A stretch of DNA of 64,000 bases, taken from Candidatus Delongbacteria bacterium (GTDB taxonomy: Bacteria > CAIWAD01). The first letter of the stretch is position 1. Each line of letters opens with the position of its first letter. The translations under genes and the position numbers were made by a program. The DNA lies in assembly GCA_041675285.1 (NCBI GenBank), contig JBAYTZ010000004.1, forward strand, positions 1 to 64,000, in the 5' to 3' direction. Positions 32,385 to 41,317 of this stretch are shown piece after piece. Under the pieces are notes generated by a model. It made no database searches. It saw nothing but the letters and a program-made list of their open reading frames with translations, and was not told the DNA's origin.

Positions 32385-33623
32385 TCAGGCGGCGGAAGGA
32401 AGGGAATCCTCCACCTGTCGCAGGGCGGGACTCAGCAGGCCGCCCACGCCGCACAGCGCGCAGACCAGTCCGCCGGTCACAAAGATCGGGCGCAGGCCGG
32501 CGAGATCCGCGGCCGGGCCGGCCAGGGCCAATCCCAGGGGTGCGGCGCCCTGGGACAGACTGCCCAGCAGGCTGAAGACGCGACCCTGGAGGGCGGGATC
32601 CACCCGGCTCTGCAGGATGGCCAGCAGCGCGCCGTTGCAGAGTCCGGCGGCGACGGTGACCAGCAGCAGGCAGGACAGCGCCCAGACCGTGAGCCCGGAT
32701 GGCGTCAGTCCGAACAGCAGGACCCCCAGACCTGTCAGCAGCATGCCGCCCTGCACGGTCCAGATCCGCCGGCGGAATCCTCCCCAGACCGCCAAGAGCA
32801 GGCCCCCGGCCACGGACCCCGCGCCGGCGGCGGACTCCAGCGCGGCCAGCAGCGGCGCGCCGCCCCGCAGTTCCTCCCGCACGAAGAGCGGCAGCAGGCT
32901 GAAGGCCGGCACCAGCAGCAGGTTGATCAGGGCGGCCAGGCCCATCAATAGCAGCAGGCCGCGGCGCGGGAGCAGCCAGGCCAGGCCCTCGCGCAGTTCG
33001 CGCCAGCTGTCGGCGGGTCGGGCGTGCGGGTCGGCCGCGCGGGGAGGTTGGGGAATGGCGATGAGAAGCAGCGGGCCGATGGCGCAGGCGGCGGTGAACA
33101 GGTCGATGGCGATCACGCCGTACATGGGCAGCAGCTCCAGGGCCAGCGCGCCCAGCGGCGCGGCCACGATGGCCGAACCACCCTGCAGCATCTGGTTCAG
33201 TCCCTGGATCCGGGTGAGGAGGCGCTCGGGGACCATCAGGCTGGTGGACGCGCTCATGGCCGTGCCGTGGAATCCGCCCGCCACGGAACGCAGCACCAGC
33301 ACGACGAACACCGCCGTGGGCGTGGCCAAGCCGGCGCGGAACAGGAGCAGCAGCGCCAGCGTCGCCAGCGCCACCGCCAGATCCGCCAGCAGCAGGGTGC
33401 GCCGGCGGTTCCAGCGATCCACCCAGACGCCGATCCACGGCCCCAGCAGGACCTGCGGCAGGAGGCCGGCCAGACTGGCTCCGGCCAGCACGCTGGCGGA
33501 TCCGGTGGTCTTTGTCAGCCACCAGATCAGGGCGAAGGAGACGACCTGGCTGCCCAAGAGCGAGAGCGCCTGGCCGCTCCAGAGAACCAGGAAGGCGGAA
33601 AGGCTGACGGGTCGGCGGATCAC
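32385..33623 (-). CDS. Major facilitator superfamily transporter (EntS/MFS-1 type)
   Basis: 412 residues from a GTG at 33623 that overlaps the stop of the cytochrome gene (GTGA). About 12 membrane segments are evident (LIWWLTKTTGSASVLAGASL, LLLADLAVALATLALLLLF, LLLLMGLAALINLLLVPAF). A motif-A-like loop, GVWVDRWNRRRTLLLAD, follows segment 2. The layout resembles EntS-like multidrug and siderophore exporters. Coupling to an 18-haem cytochrome gene is unusual for an exporter. Substrate unknown. Confidence 0.85.
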   Translation of the reverse strand: MIRRPVSLSAFLVLWSGQALSLLGSQVVSFALIWWLTKTTGSASVLAGASLAGLLPQVLLGPWIGVWVDRWNRRRTLLLADLAVALATLALLLLFRAGLATPTAVFVVLVLRSVAGGFHGTAMSASTSLMVPERLLTRIQGLNQMLQGGSAIVAAPLGALALELLPMYGVIAIDLFTAACAIGPLLLIAIPQPPRAADPHARPADSWRELREGLAWLLPRRGLLLLMGLAALINLLLVPAFSLLPLFVREELRGGAPLLAALESAAGAGSVAGGLLLAVWGGFRRRIWTVQGGMLLTGLGVLLFGLTPSGLTVWALSCLLLVTVAAGLCNGALLAILQSRVDPALQGRVFSLLGSLSQGAAPLGLALAGPAADLAGLRPIFVTGGLVCALCGVGGLLSPALRQVEDSLPSAA

Positions 33624-35644
33624 GGGCGGCGCCGGTCGGGATCGTGGTAGTAGTTGTAGCGCCAGAGAGCCTCGTCGCCGTGACACGTGGAGCAGAGGGT
33701 CTCGCGGCTCTGGGCCGTGAGGAACTGCGCGCGGCCGTGGGCGTCGTCCGGCCGCCAGGGCTGGTGCGGGTCGTGGCAGCTGCGGCAGTCGATGTGCAGG
33801 TCGCGGTGGTTCTCGGGCACCAGGGCCGGCAGGGGACCCTTGTCCCAGGATGGATGGAACCAGGCGCCGGGCACGCGCTGCCCGGAATCCGAGTCGTGGT
33901 GACAGGCCAGGCAGCCGCTGGCGCCCGGGCTCCAATTGGTCAAGTTGTGTTCCCGGCTGTCCGCCGGCCAGTCGGATTCCGCCAGCAGGGCCGCCGGATT
34001 CCCCGCCACGGCCCGGCTCAGCAGGGCCGGGGTGGCCGCCTGGTGCGGGCTATGACACGCGGCGCAGGCGTTGGGCGAAGCCCCGGGCTGTCCGCGGCGA
34101 TCGTGCAAGCTGCCCAGCAGCGGCGTCTTGTCCGTGTGACAATCCAGGCAGAGCGCACCCGCGTGGTTATCGCTGCGCAGGAAGCTGGACTGGTCGCCGC
34201 CGTCGATCCCGGCGGACCAGGCTTCCCCGACGGGGCTCCACTGGTGGGGATCGTGGCAGGTCTCGCAACCGATCAGGTCGGTCTCGTTGCGCGGCAGCCA
34301 GGCCGGGCGCAGTGCGCCGACGCCCAGCCCCAGCGGATGGCTGAAGGCGCCCACGCCGGTGGCGCCGGCCAGGCCGGCGTCGCTCTCGCCGTGGCAGCTC
34401 AGACAGAGCCGGGTGGCCGGGCTGAGGGCCAGCAGCTGGGCCGAGCCCGAGGTCACCCCATTGAGGACGCGCTCGCCGTGGGCGTCGTGGCAGCTGCTGC
34501 AGCGCCAGACGGAGTCTCCGGCCATGGCCGTGAAGGACGGCGATCCCTGCCCGTGGTCCGAGGCCAGGATGGCGCTCTCTTTGGGATGACAGCCCTGGCA
34601 GAGACCCTGCTCGGCCTGGTCCGGGCGACGCAGAAAACTGCTGGCCGGGCTGCCCGGCTGGCCCGTGTCGGCTTCGCCGGTGGCCGACCAGCGGTGGGGG
34701 TCGTGACAACTGGCGCATCCCACTTGTCCCTGGCGCAGGGGCAACCCGGCGCTGGCGGCGGGCGAGACGCCCAGCGGATGGCCCCAGCCGGAGGTCCCGT
34801 GGCCCGGACTGGTGGAATGGCAGCGCAGGCAGACGGTGTCCCCGCGGGGCAGGTTGGTGCCCGCTTCGGCGTGCACGTCGTGGCACCCGGCGCAGCTCTC
34901 ACCCTGGCCGTCGCCTGTAGCGTGGCGCGTGGCCGCGATCCCGAGCTGGGGCTGGTGGCAGGCGGCGCAGAGCGGCGTCTGGTTCTCCGCGCTGCCCAGC
35001 CGGGTGGAGTGCGCGCTGTGCATGTTGTGGCAACTCAGGCATTCCACTCGGTCTCGGGGCGCGAAGCCCGAAGCCAGCTCGGCGCCGCGGCCGCCCGCCA
35101 GCGGCTGGTGCAGCGGATGGTTGGCTCCGCCGCCCGAGTGGCCGGTATGGCAATTCAGGCACAGTTCGCTGCCCAGATAGTTGCCGCGCAGGAAGGGGGA
35201 CATTTCGTACTTGCGGCCCATGGTGTGGGAATGGGGTGTGTGACACGTGCCGCAGTAGACCTGGCCGTCCAGGTCCAGCGGCAGATCACCCGCCTTGAAT
35301 CCCAGCGCCTTGCCACTCAGGTGGGGATCGTTCTTCATGAAGGAGTCGCGATCGTCGCAGACATAGGCGTCGTGGCAGCTCCAGCACATCTCCTCGGAGC
35401 TGTTGCGGGCCGGCTGGCCATCGATGAGCACGCGATGGCTGGGCGGAGGGAGCAGGGCGGAGAGGCGGTCGTAGTCGTCGCCCCACTCGATGTGACACAT
35501 CACGCAGTCGCGGGAGTGTTCGGCGCGGGAGACCACGGCCCGGGCCGCGGGCGGCAGCAGCGCGGTCAGACAGAGCCAGGACAGCAGCAGGATCCCGGCT
35601 CCGGGACGGGAGCGCGCAGAGGAGTGCCGGACGAGCTGGGTCAT
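33620..35644 (-). CDS. Periplasmic 18-haem c-type cytochrome
   Basis: 674 residues from ATG 35644 (GGAGGAATC upstream), with a signal peptide (ILLLSWLCLTALLPPAARA). I count 18 CXXCH haem-binding motifs (for example CVMCH, CWSCH, CGTCH, CLNCH, ending CSTCH), many as doublecysteine-type repeats CxxCHDPHxW. No transmembrane anchor or catalytic domain is evident, so it is best read as an electron-storage or conduit protein. It is divergent from two further cytochrome genes (35795, 36539), 150 bases apart, and co-transcribed with an MFS gene. Terminal acceptor unknown; no MtrB-like porin is seen. Confidence 0.9.
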   Translation of the reverse strand: MTQLVRHSSARSRPGAGILLLSWLCLTALLPPAARAVVSRAEHSRDCVMCHIEWGDDYDRLSALLPPPSHRVLIDGQPARNSSEEMCWSCHDAYVCDDRDSFMKNDPHLSGKALGFKAGDLPLDLDGQVYCGTCHTPHSHTMGRKYEMSPFLRGNYLGSELCLNCHTGHSGGGANHPLHQPLAGGRGAELASGFAPRDRVECLSCHNMHSAHSTRLGSAENQTPLCAACHQPQLGIAATRHATGDGQGESCAGCHDVHAEAGTNLPRGDTVCLRCHSTSPGHGTSGWGHPLGVSPAASAGLPLRQGQVGCASCHDPHRWSATGEADTGQPGSPASSFLRRPDQAEQGLCQGCHPKESAILASDHGQGSPSFTAMAGDSVWRCSSCHDAHGERVLNGVTSGSAQLLALSPATRLCLSCHGESDAGLAGATGVGAFSHPLGLGVGALRPAWLPRNETDLIGCETCHDPHQWSPVGEAWSAGIDGGDQSSFLRSDNHAGALCLDCHTDKTPLLGSLHDRRGQPGASPNACAACHSPHQAATPALLSRAVAGNPAALLAESDWPADSREHNLTNWSPGASGCLACHHDSDSGQRVPGAWFHPSWDKGPLPALVPENHRDLHIDCRSCHDPHQPWRPDDAHGRAQFLTAQSRETLCSTCHGDEALWRYNYYHDPDRRRP

Positions 35645-35794
35645 GATTCCTCCAGCAGAGGCCAACGGGAAGGGGACCGCTTCCCTGTCAATGTATCAAC
35701 AAAGTGAACTAGCTTCATTGTGAAGAGAAACCCAGCCATGTTCAGTCGGCCCACCGCCCGGACAGGGGCCGCGCCACCAGTCGGGGAAGGAATC
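35645..35794. promoter_or_regulatory. Divergent promoter region between cytochrome genes
   Basis: A 150-base AT-richer gap that must serve both directions. TGTCA-ATGT-ATCAA (35686-35699) has one good half of an FNR-type site (ATCAA) and a poor other half. A short TGAA-N5-TTCA repeat lies at 35705-35717. Redox control would make sense for cytochromes, but the site evidence is weak. Confidence 0.3.
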
Positions 35795-36499
35795 ATGCGC
35801 TGCAGGCGATCACTGCTTTTCATGCTGTTCCTGCTGACCTTTCTGCCGGGATCCGCACGCGAGCCGTCCCCCAAGGGCGCGTGTCTGGTCTGCCACAAAC
35901 TGCGCACCCCGGAACTCTACACAGACTGGCTGGGCTCCGCCCACGCCCGCCACAACGTGACCTGCCTGGACTGCCACGAGGCTGCCGCCGGCGAGCCGGA
36001 CGCCTTTTCCCACGGCGGCGCGCTCATCGCCACGCTGGTGACGCCCACGGATTGCGCCGGCTGCCACCAGGTGGAGAGCGGCCAGTACGCCCGCTCCGCC
36101 CACGCCCGCAGCGCGGTGGATCCCGGCCGGCCGGGGGATTGGGGCAAGCCGGGCTCCTGCGCGGCGTGTCACGGCGGAACCCGCCTGCTGGATGCCGCCG
36201 CACCCAACAAGCTGCTATCGACGGCCTGGCCCGATCGCGGCACGGGGCGCGTGAACCCGGACGGCTCGCGCGGTTCGTGCGCCGCCTGCCACGCGGACCA
36301 CGCGTTCAAGCCGGAACTGGCCCGGCTGGACGAAACCTGCCGGGTGTGTCACAGCCGCGGGCACGAAGCCGTGCACGTAGCTGGTGGGGACAGCCGAGCG
36401 CCCAGCCTGGAGAAGGAGACGCGCAGCTGCGCGGACTGTCATCTGACGGCGGGCGGAAGATCCCTGACCCACGATCCGGCGACGCGGCGCGGACGCTGA
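35795..36499 (+). CDS. Periplasmic 7-haem c-type cytochrome
   Basis: 234 residues from ATG 35795, chosen for GGAAGGAATC upstream and the signal peptide it produces (SLLFMLFLLTFLPGSA); the ATG at 35720 is less suitable. Seven CXXCH motifs (CLVCH, CLDCH, CAGCH, CAACH twice, CRVCH, CADCH) in a NapB/NrfB-like small electron-transfer layout. The membrane cytochrome gene begins 39 bases downstream on the same strand, so the pair probably forms one quinol-to-periplasm electron path. Confidence 0.88.
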   Translation: MRCRRSLLFMLFLLTFLPGSAREPSPKGACLVCHKLRTPELYTDWLGSAHARHNVTCLDCHEAAAGEPDAFSHGGALIATLVTPTDCAGCHQVESGQYARSAHARSAVDPGRPGDWGKPGSCAACHGGTRLLDAAAPNKLLSTAWPDRGTGRVNPDGSRGSCAACHADHAFKPELARLDETCRVCHSRGHEAVHVAGGDSRAPSLEKETRSCADCHLTAGGRSLTHDPATRRGR

Positions 36500-36538
36500 C
36501 GCCGCCACCGGAATGCAAGACAGAGGAGGATCGCGGCC

Positions 36539-38131
36539 GTGGGCATGAAGCAACTCTGGCTGGCCTTTCTGCGCGGGTTGGCGATCAACCGGCTCTCGCG
36601 CGTCGGCGTGGTCATCACCACCTCGGCTTTCGTCTCCTTCCTGATGTTCGAGATCGCCATGCTGGTCGGCGTGGTGCGCAATGCTTACGTCGGCCTGTTC
36701 ACCTACCTGGGCATTCCCGCGCTCTTCATGGCCGGCCTGCTGCTGATTCCGCTGAGCTGGTGGCTGGAGTCCCGCCGGCGCGGGCAGTCCATCCGCGCCA
36801 TCCTGGGCGAGAATTTCGACCAGAGCCTGACCGAGCGCCGCACGCTGGGCGCGCTGGCGGTGCGGACCCTGGTGCTGCTCTCGGTGGGCAACGTGGCCTT
36901 CATCAGTCTGGTGGGCGTGCGGGCCATGCACTACATGGACCAGTCCGCCTTCTGCGGCACGGCCTGCCACTCGGTGATGGGGCCGGAGTGGGCCGTCTAC
37001 CAGGGCTCGCCCCACGCCCGCGTGCAGTGCGTGCATTGCCACATCGGCGAGGGGGTGGGCGCGCTGGTGGACGCCAAGCTCAACGGAGCCTGGCAGTTGA
37101 TCTCCGTCGCCTTCAACCTCTACGAGCGGCCCATTCCCACGCCGGTCCACAATCTGCGCCCGGCCCGCTACACGTGCGAGAAGTGCCACTGGCCGCAGCT
37201 CTTCCACGGCGACCGGATCAACGACATCGTGCGCTACCAGGAGGACGCGGCCTCCACCCCGCGCTACACCACCCTGATGATGAAGATCGGTTCCGGCCAG
37301 GCCGGCAGCGCCCAGGGCAGCCATTGGCACGTGTCGGCGAGCAACGAAGTGCGCTACGCGTCCGTGGAGGGCCGGGGCGAGGTGATCGAGTGGGTGGACA
37401 TGAAGCAGCCCGACGGCAGCTTCCGCCGCTACCGCAACCGGACGCTGGCGACGGAGGCGGAGACGATGCAGGACCCGGAGGAACACGCCCGGGTGATGGA
37501 CTGCGTGGACTGCCACAACCGGGCCACGCACGTCTTCGAGGAGCCGGCCAAGGCCGTGGACCTGCGCATCCACCAGGGGCTGATCAGCCGGGCGCTGCCC
37601 TTCGTCAAGCGTCAGGCCCTGGCAGCCCTGACCGGCACCTACGCCGATGAGGCCGCCGCCATGGCCGGCATCGAGGCCCAGCTGAAGGGCTTCTACCAGC
37701 AGCAGCACGCGGAGCTGGCCGCGGCCCGCGGCGCGGAGATCGAGCAGGCGGTGCAGACCGTGAGGGAAATCTACCGCCGCAATATCCACCACCAGATGAA
37801 GGTAACCTGGGGCAGCTATCCCAACCACCTGGGCCACGACGCCCAGAGCGGCGGCTGCTTCCGCTGTCACAACCGCGATCTGGTGGACGAGCAGGGCCGG
37901 AGCATTCCGGACGAGTGCACGCTCTGCCACTCCATCCTGGCCAACGACGAGGCCGAGCCCTACCTCTACCTCTTCCGGCCGGATGAGTACGCCCCGCGGG
38001 AAACCCGCGAGATGCAGCGCTACCTGCGCGACGAGTTCTGGGACTACACGCGCGATCCCCTCACCCGGGACAGCCTGGGCTCTCCCAAGCCCGCGGCCTG
38101 GGAGGGCGCGGAAGCCACGGCAGGCAACTAG
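36539..38131 (+). CDS. Membrane-anchored NapC/NirT-like multihaem cytochrome
   Basis: 530 residues from GTG 36539 (AGGAGG nine bases before; ATG 36545 is the alternative). It has N-terminal membrane segments (VVITTSAFVSFLMFEIAML, LFTYLGIPALFMAGLLLI and TLVLLSVGNVAFISLVGV). The haem region has CGTACH (a CX3CH site), then CVHCH, CEKCH, CVDCH, CFRCH and CTLCH, so about six haems. The stretch FCGTACHSVMGPEW...QGSPHARVQCVHCHIGEG is typical of NapC/NrfH-related quinol dehydrogenases that pass electrons from the quinone pool to periplasmic partners, here most likely the 7- and 18-haem proteins. Longer than NapC (~200 residues). Confidence 0.88.
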   Translation: MGMKQLWLAFLRGLAINRLSRVGVVITTSAFVSFLMFEIAMLVGVVRNAYVGLFTYLGIPALFMAGLLLIPLSWWLESRRRGQSIRAILGENFDQSLTERRTLGALAVRTLVLLSVGNVAFISLVGVRAMHYMDQSAFCGTACHSVMGPEWAVYQGSPHARVQCVHCHIGEGVGALVDAKLNGAWQLISVAFNLYERPIPTPVHNLRPARYTCEKCHWPQLFHGDRINDIVRYQEDAASTPRYTTLMMKIGSGQAGSAQGSHWHVSASNEVRYASVEGRGEVIEWVDMKQPDGSFRRYRNRTLATEAETMQDPEEHARVMDCVDCHNRATHVFEEPAKAVDLRIHQGLISRALPFVKRQALAALTGTYADEAAAMAGIEAQLKGFYQQQHAELAAARGAEIEQAVQTVREIYRRNIHHQMKVTWGSYPNHLGHDAQSGGCFRCHNRDLVDEQGRSIPDECTLCHSILANDEAEPYLYLFRPDEYAPRETREMQRYLRDEFWDYTRDPLTRDSLGSPKPAAWEGAEATAGN

Positions 38132-38138
38132 AGCCCCA

Positions 38139-38176
38139 CAAAAAAAGCGGCGGAAACTCCGGGAGCCTCCGCCGCT
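38139..38176 (-). terminator. Terminator of valS (possibly bidirectional)
   Basis: 9-bp stem AGCGGCGGA / TCCGCCGCT with a 13-base loop. On the minus strand it is followed by seven T, 23 bases after the valS stop. It may also stop the cytochrome transcript from the other side, but there is no T-run on that strand. Confidence 0.85.
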
Positions 38177-38198
38177 GTCGGGGTTGTCGGGTATTGGC

Positions 38199-40889
38199 TC
38201 AGCCCAGTTCCGCCAGGTTCTGCTGCAGCTTGGCCAAGTCCTGACGCGCGCCATCAAGCTTGGCGCGTTCCTTCTCCACCACGTCCGCCGGGGCCCGGGC
38301 GATGAACTCGGCGTTGCCCAGTTTGCCGTCCAGGCTCTTGACCACGCCCTCCAGCCGCTGCATCTCCTTCTGCAGCCGCGCGCGCTCCACGTCCAGGTCG
38401 ATCAGACCGGCCAGCGGCACCCAGACATCGATGCCGTCCACCACGTTGGCCGCCGCCGGGCGCGGCCGCTCGCCGCCCAGCAGGATCTCGCCGGCCTGGG
38501 CCAGGTCCTGGATGTAGTGCAGCACGGGCTTGAGGCTCTCCAGGCGCGCGGGCTCCCCGCCCAGAACCGCGCTGATGGCCGTGCGAGGTTTGATGTTCTG
38601 CTCGGCGCGGATGTTGCGCAGCGCCGTGGTCAGGCCCTGCACCAGGGCGAACTCGCTCTCCACCTCCGGCAGGATCCACTCCGGCCGCGGCGCGGGTAAG
38701 CGGTGCCGCATCAGGTGCTCGCCGAAGGGCGGCGTCAGGCCGAAGCCCGCCAGTTCGACGCGGATGATCCGCCAGATCTCCTCGGCGATGAAGGGCATGA
38801 AGGGCGAGAGCAGCTGCATGGCCGAGAGGAACACGTGCAGGCCATGCTCCAGCGCGGCCTTCCGGCCGGCGGGATCCTGCTCGTTGTAGAGGCGGGGCTT
38901 GGCCAGCTCCACGTACCAGTCGCAGAAGTCGCCCCAGATGAATTCGTAGAGCGCGGTCTGGGCCTCGTTGATCCGGTAGCGCTCGAAGGCCTCCTCGACC
39001 TTGAGCCGCGTGCTGTGCAGGCGGCTGAGGATCCACTCGTCGGCCAGTTCGCGGCAGCAGGGCTCGGCCAGTTGGGTGGCGCCGTCCAGCAGGCTCCAGT
39101 CCTGCATGTGCAGGAAGCGGAAGGCCTGCCAGATCTTGTTGGCGAAGTTGCGCCCCATCTCGAATTTCTGCACCGAGAGCTTGATGTCCTGCCCCTCGGT
39201 GTTCAGCGCGATCATGCTGTAGCGCACGGCGTCGGCGCCGAAGGTCTGGACCATCTCCAGCGGATCGATGCCGTTGCCCAGGCTCTTGGACATCTTGCGG
39301 CCCTGGGCGTCCTTGACGATGCCCGTGAAGTAGATGTCGCGGAAGGGCGCCTGGCCGGTGAACTCGATGCCGGCCATGATCATCCGGCTCACCCAGAAGA
39401 AGATGATGTCGTAGCCCGTCACCATCAGATGGGTCGGGTAGTACTTGCGGAAGCGCGGGTTGTCCAGGTCCGGCCAGCCCAACGTGGTGAAGGGCCAGAG
39501 CCAGCTGGAGAACCAGGTGTCCAGCACGTCCTCGTCCTGGGAGAGCTGCGGCGAAGCGCAGGCCGCGCAGGTCGCGGGGTCCTCGCGGTTGACCATCACG
39601 TGGCCGCAGGCCGCGCAGGTGAAGACCGGGATCCGGTGCCCCCACCAGAGCTGGCGGCTGATGCACCAGTCGCGGATGCCGTCCATCCAGTGGAAGAAGA
39701 CGTTCTCCCAGCGCTTGGGATGGAAGCGCACGTCGCCGGCCTGGACGGCGGCCACGGCCGCATCGGCCAGGGGTTTCATCCGGACGAACCACTGGCGCGA
39801 GAGGTAAGGCTCCACCACCGTGCTGCAGCGCTGGCACTGCCCCACGGCGTTGGCGTGCTCCTCGATTTTCAGCAGGAGACCCTGGGCCTCCAGGTCTTCG
39901 ACGATGCGCTGCCGGGCCTCGTAGCGGTCCAGGCCGGCGTAGCTCCCGCCGTTCTGGTTGATCCGGCCCTCGATGTCCAGGATCTTCACCGGCGTGAGCC
40001 CGTGGCGCTTGCCCATCTCGAAGTCGTTGGGATCGTGGGCGGGCGTGACCTTGACGCAGCCCGTGCCGAAGGCCGGGTCCACGAACTCGTCGGCGATGAC
40101 CAGCAGTTCGCGGCCCACCAGCGGCAGGCGCAGCTTGCGACCCACCAGATGCCGGTAGCGCGCGTCCTCCGGGTGGACGGCCACGGCCACGTCGCCCAGC
40201 ATGGTCTCCGGCCGGGTGGTGGCCACCACCATTTGCTCCGCCGTGGGCTGACCGGCCTCGTCCAGCACCGGGTAGGCCATGTGCCAGAGGTGGCTGGCTT
40301 TCTCCTCGTGATCCACTTCCTCGTCGGAAATGGCCGTGTGGCAGCGCGGACACCAGTTGACGATGTAGTCGCCCTGGTAGATCAGCCCCTTCTCGAACAG
40401 GCGCACAAAGACTTCGCGCACAGCCAGCGACGGCCCGGGATCCATGGTGAAGACCTCGTGCTGCCAGTCAGCGCTGTCACCCAGCTTGCGTTTCTGCTCG
40501 GTGATGATGTCGCCGTACTTCTCCTTCCACTCCCAGGCCCGGGACAGAAAGGCCGCGCGTCCCAGTTTGTGCCGGTTGGTGCCTTCCTGGGCCAGCAGCT
40601 TCTCCACCACGTTCTGGGTGGCGATGCCGGCGTGGTCCTTGCCCGGTTGCCAGAGCGCGTCGAAGCCCTGCATGCGCTTGTAGCGGATAAAGGCGTCCTG
40701 CACGGAATCCTGCAGGCCGTGGCCCATGTGCAACTGGCCGGTCACGTTGGGGGGCGGCATGTTGATGACGAAGGCCGGTTGGTCGCCGGACGGGTCGGTC
40801 TGGAAGCAGCCGGAGTCCTCCCAGCTTCGATAGAGGCGGGCTTCCACCTCGCCGGGTTCCCAGGTGCGCGACAGTTCCAGTCGGGCCAT
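38199..40889 (-). CDS. valS: Valyl-tRNA synthetase
   Basis: 896 residues from ATG 40889 (GGAGTGGAAC upstream). Class I motifs: the HIGH-type HMGH in PPPNVTGQLHMGHGLQ (~50) and KMSKS in GRKMSKSLGNG (~533). It also has editing-domain blocks (ATTRPETMLGDVAVAVHPED, LPLVGRELLVIADEFVD) and the ValRS C-terminal coiled coil (DLDVERARLQKEMQRLEGVV). It charges tRNA-Val and edits Thr mischarging. An in-frame extension back to 41258 is only the shadow of the ferredoxin gene. A terminator follows. Confidence 0.97.
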   Translation of the reverse strand: MARLELSRTWEPGEVEARLYRSWEDSGCFQTDPSGDQPAFVINMPPPNVTGQLHMGHGLQDSVQDAFIRYKRMQGFDALWQPGKDHAGIATQNVVEKLLAQEGTNRHKLGRAAFLSRAWEWKEKYGDIITEQKRKLGDSADWQHEVFTMDPGPSLAVREVFVRLFEKGLIYQGDYIVNWCPRCHTAISDEEVDHEEKASHLWHMAYPVLDEAGQPTAEQMVVATTRPETMLGDVAVAVHPEDARYRHLVGRKLRLPLVGRELLVIADEFVDPAFGTGCVKVTPAHDPNDFEMGKRHGLTPVKILDIEGRINQNGGSYAGLDRYEARQRIVEDLEAQGLLLKIEEHANAVGQCQRCSTVVEPYLSRQWFVRMKPLADAAVAAVQAGDVRFHPKRWENVFFHWMDGIRDWCISRQLWWGHRIPVFTCAACGHVMVNREDPATCAACASPQLSQDEDVLDTWFSSWLWPFTTLGWPDLDNPRFRKYYPTHLMVTGYDIIFFWVSRMIMAGIEFTGQAPFRDIYFTGIVKDAQGRKMSKSLGNGIDPLEMVQTFGADAVRYSMIALNTEGQDIKLSVQKFEMGRNFANKIWQAFRFLHMQDWSLLDGATQLAEPCCRELADEWILSRLHSTRLKVEEAFERYRINEAQTALYEFIWGDFCDWYVELAKPRLYNEQDPAGRKAALEHGLHVFLSAMQLLSPFMPFIAEEIWRIIRVELAGFGLTPPFGEHLMRHRLPAPRPEWILPEVESEFALVQGLTTALRNIRAEQNIKPRTAISAVLGGEPARLESLKPVLHYIQDLAQAGEILLGGERPRPAAANVVDGIDVWVPLAGLIDLDVERARLQKEMQRLEGVVKSLDGKLGNAEFIARAPADVVEKERAKLDGARQDLAKLQQNLAELG

Positions 40890-41047
40890 GTTCCACTCCT
40901 TGCCGGTCCGGGCAGACAGATGTCGATTATGCGGCAAGAAGATAGGGCCTGACCGGCGCAGCACAAAGTTGACCGCGAGCGGGGCCGGCAGAATTGTCTG
41001 GTCGGGAAGGCGAAGATCGCGGCCGCCGGATGGGCCAAGGCGGAGCG

Positions 41048-41317
41048 TCAGGCCCCGTCTTCGGTCCCCGGCGGATGAACGTGGCTCGGCCGCCACTTCC
41101 AGACGAAGAGGGCCTCGTGGGGGCATGCCACCAGGCAATCTCCGTGCAGGCGACAGAGTTCCGCATCGACGTGGGCGCGCTTGCGGCCGCTTTCTAGCTG
41201 TTCCAGGTGGATGGCGTCGGGTTGGCAGGCGGCGACACAGGCCCCGCAACCCGTGCACTTCCGGTCCAGGACGGTGGGTGGCACGGCGGGGTGGCGCTTA
41301 GGCGTGGGCGTGGTCAT
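41048..41317 (-). CDS. Small 2x[4Fe-4S] ferredoxin
   Basis: 89 residues from ATG 41317, which lies 20 bases inside the 3' end of the sensor kinase gene. Cluster motif 1 is CTGCGACVAACQP. Motif 2 is CRLHGDCLVACP, with a wider first spacing (Cx5C) than the classical CxxCxxC, so the second cluster may be [4Fe-4S] with atypical ligation or [3Fe-4S]. Cytoplasmic, no signal peptide. Overlap with the kinase implies translational coupling and suggests a redox partner or co-sensor; that link is inference. Confidence 0.8.
   Translation of the reverse strand: MTTPTPKRHPAVPPTVLDRKCTGCGACVAACQPDAIHLEQLESGRKRAHVDAELCRLHGDCLVACPHEALFVWKWRPSHVHPPGTEDGA

Noticed and set aside
38703..40952. 749-codon plus-strand open frame opposite valS
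   Set aside because: Shadow; valS motifs are complete on the minus strand.
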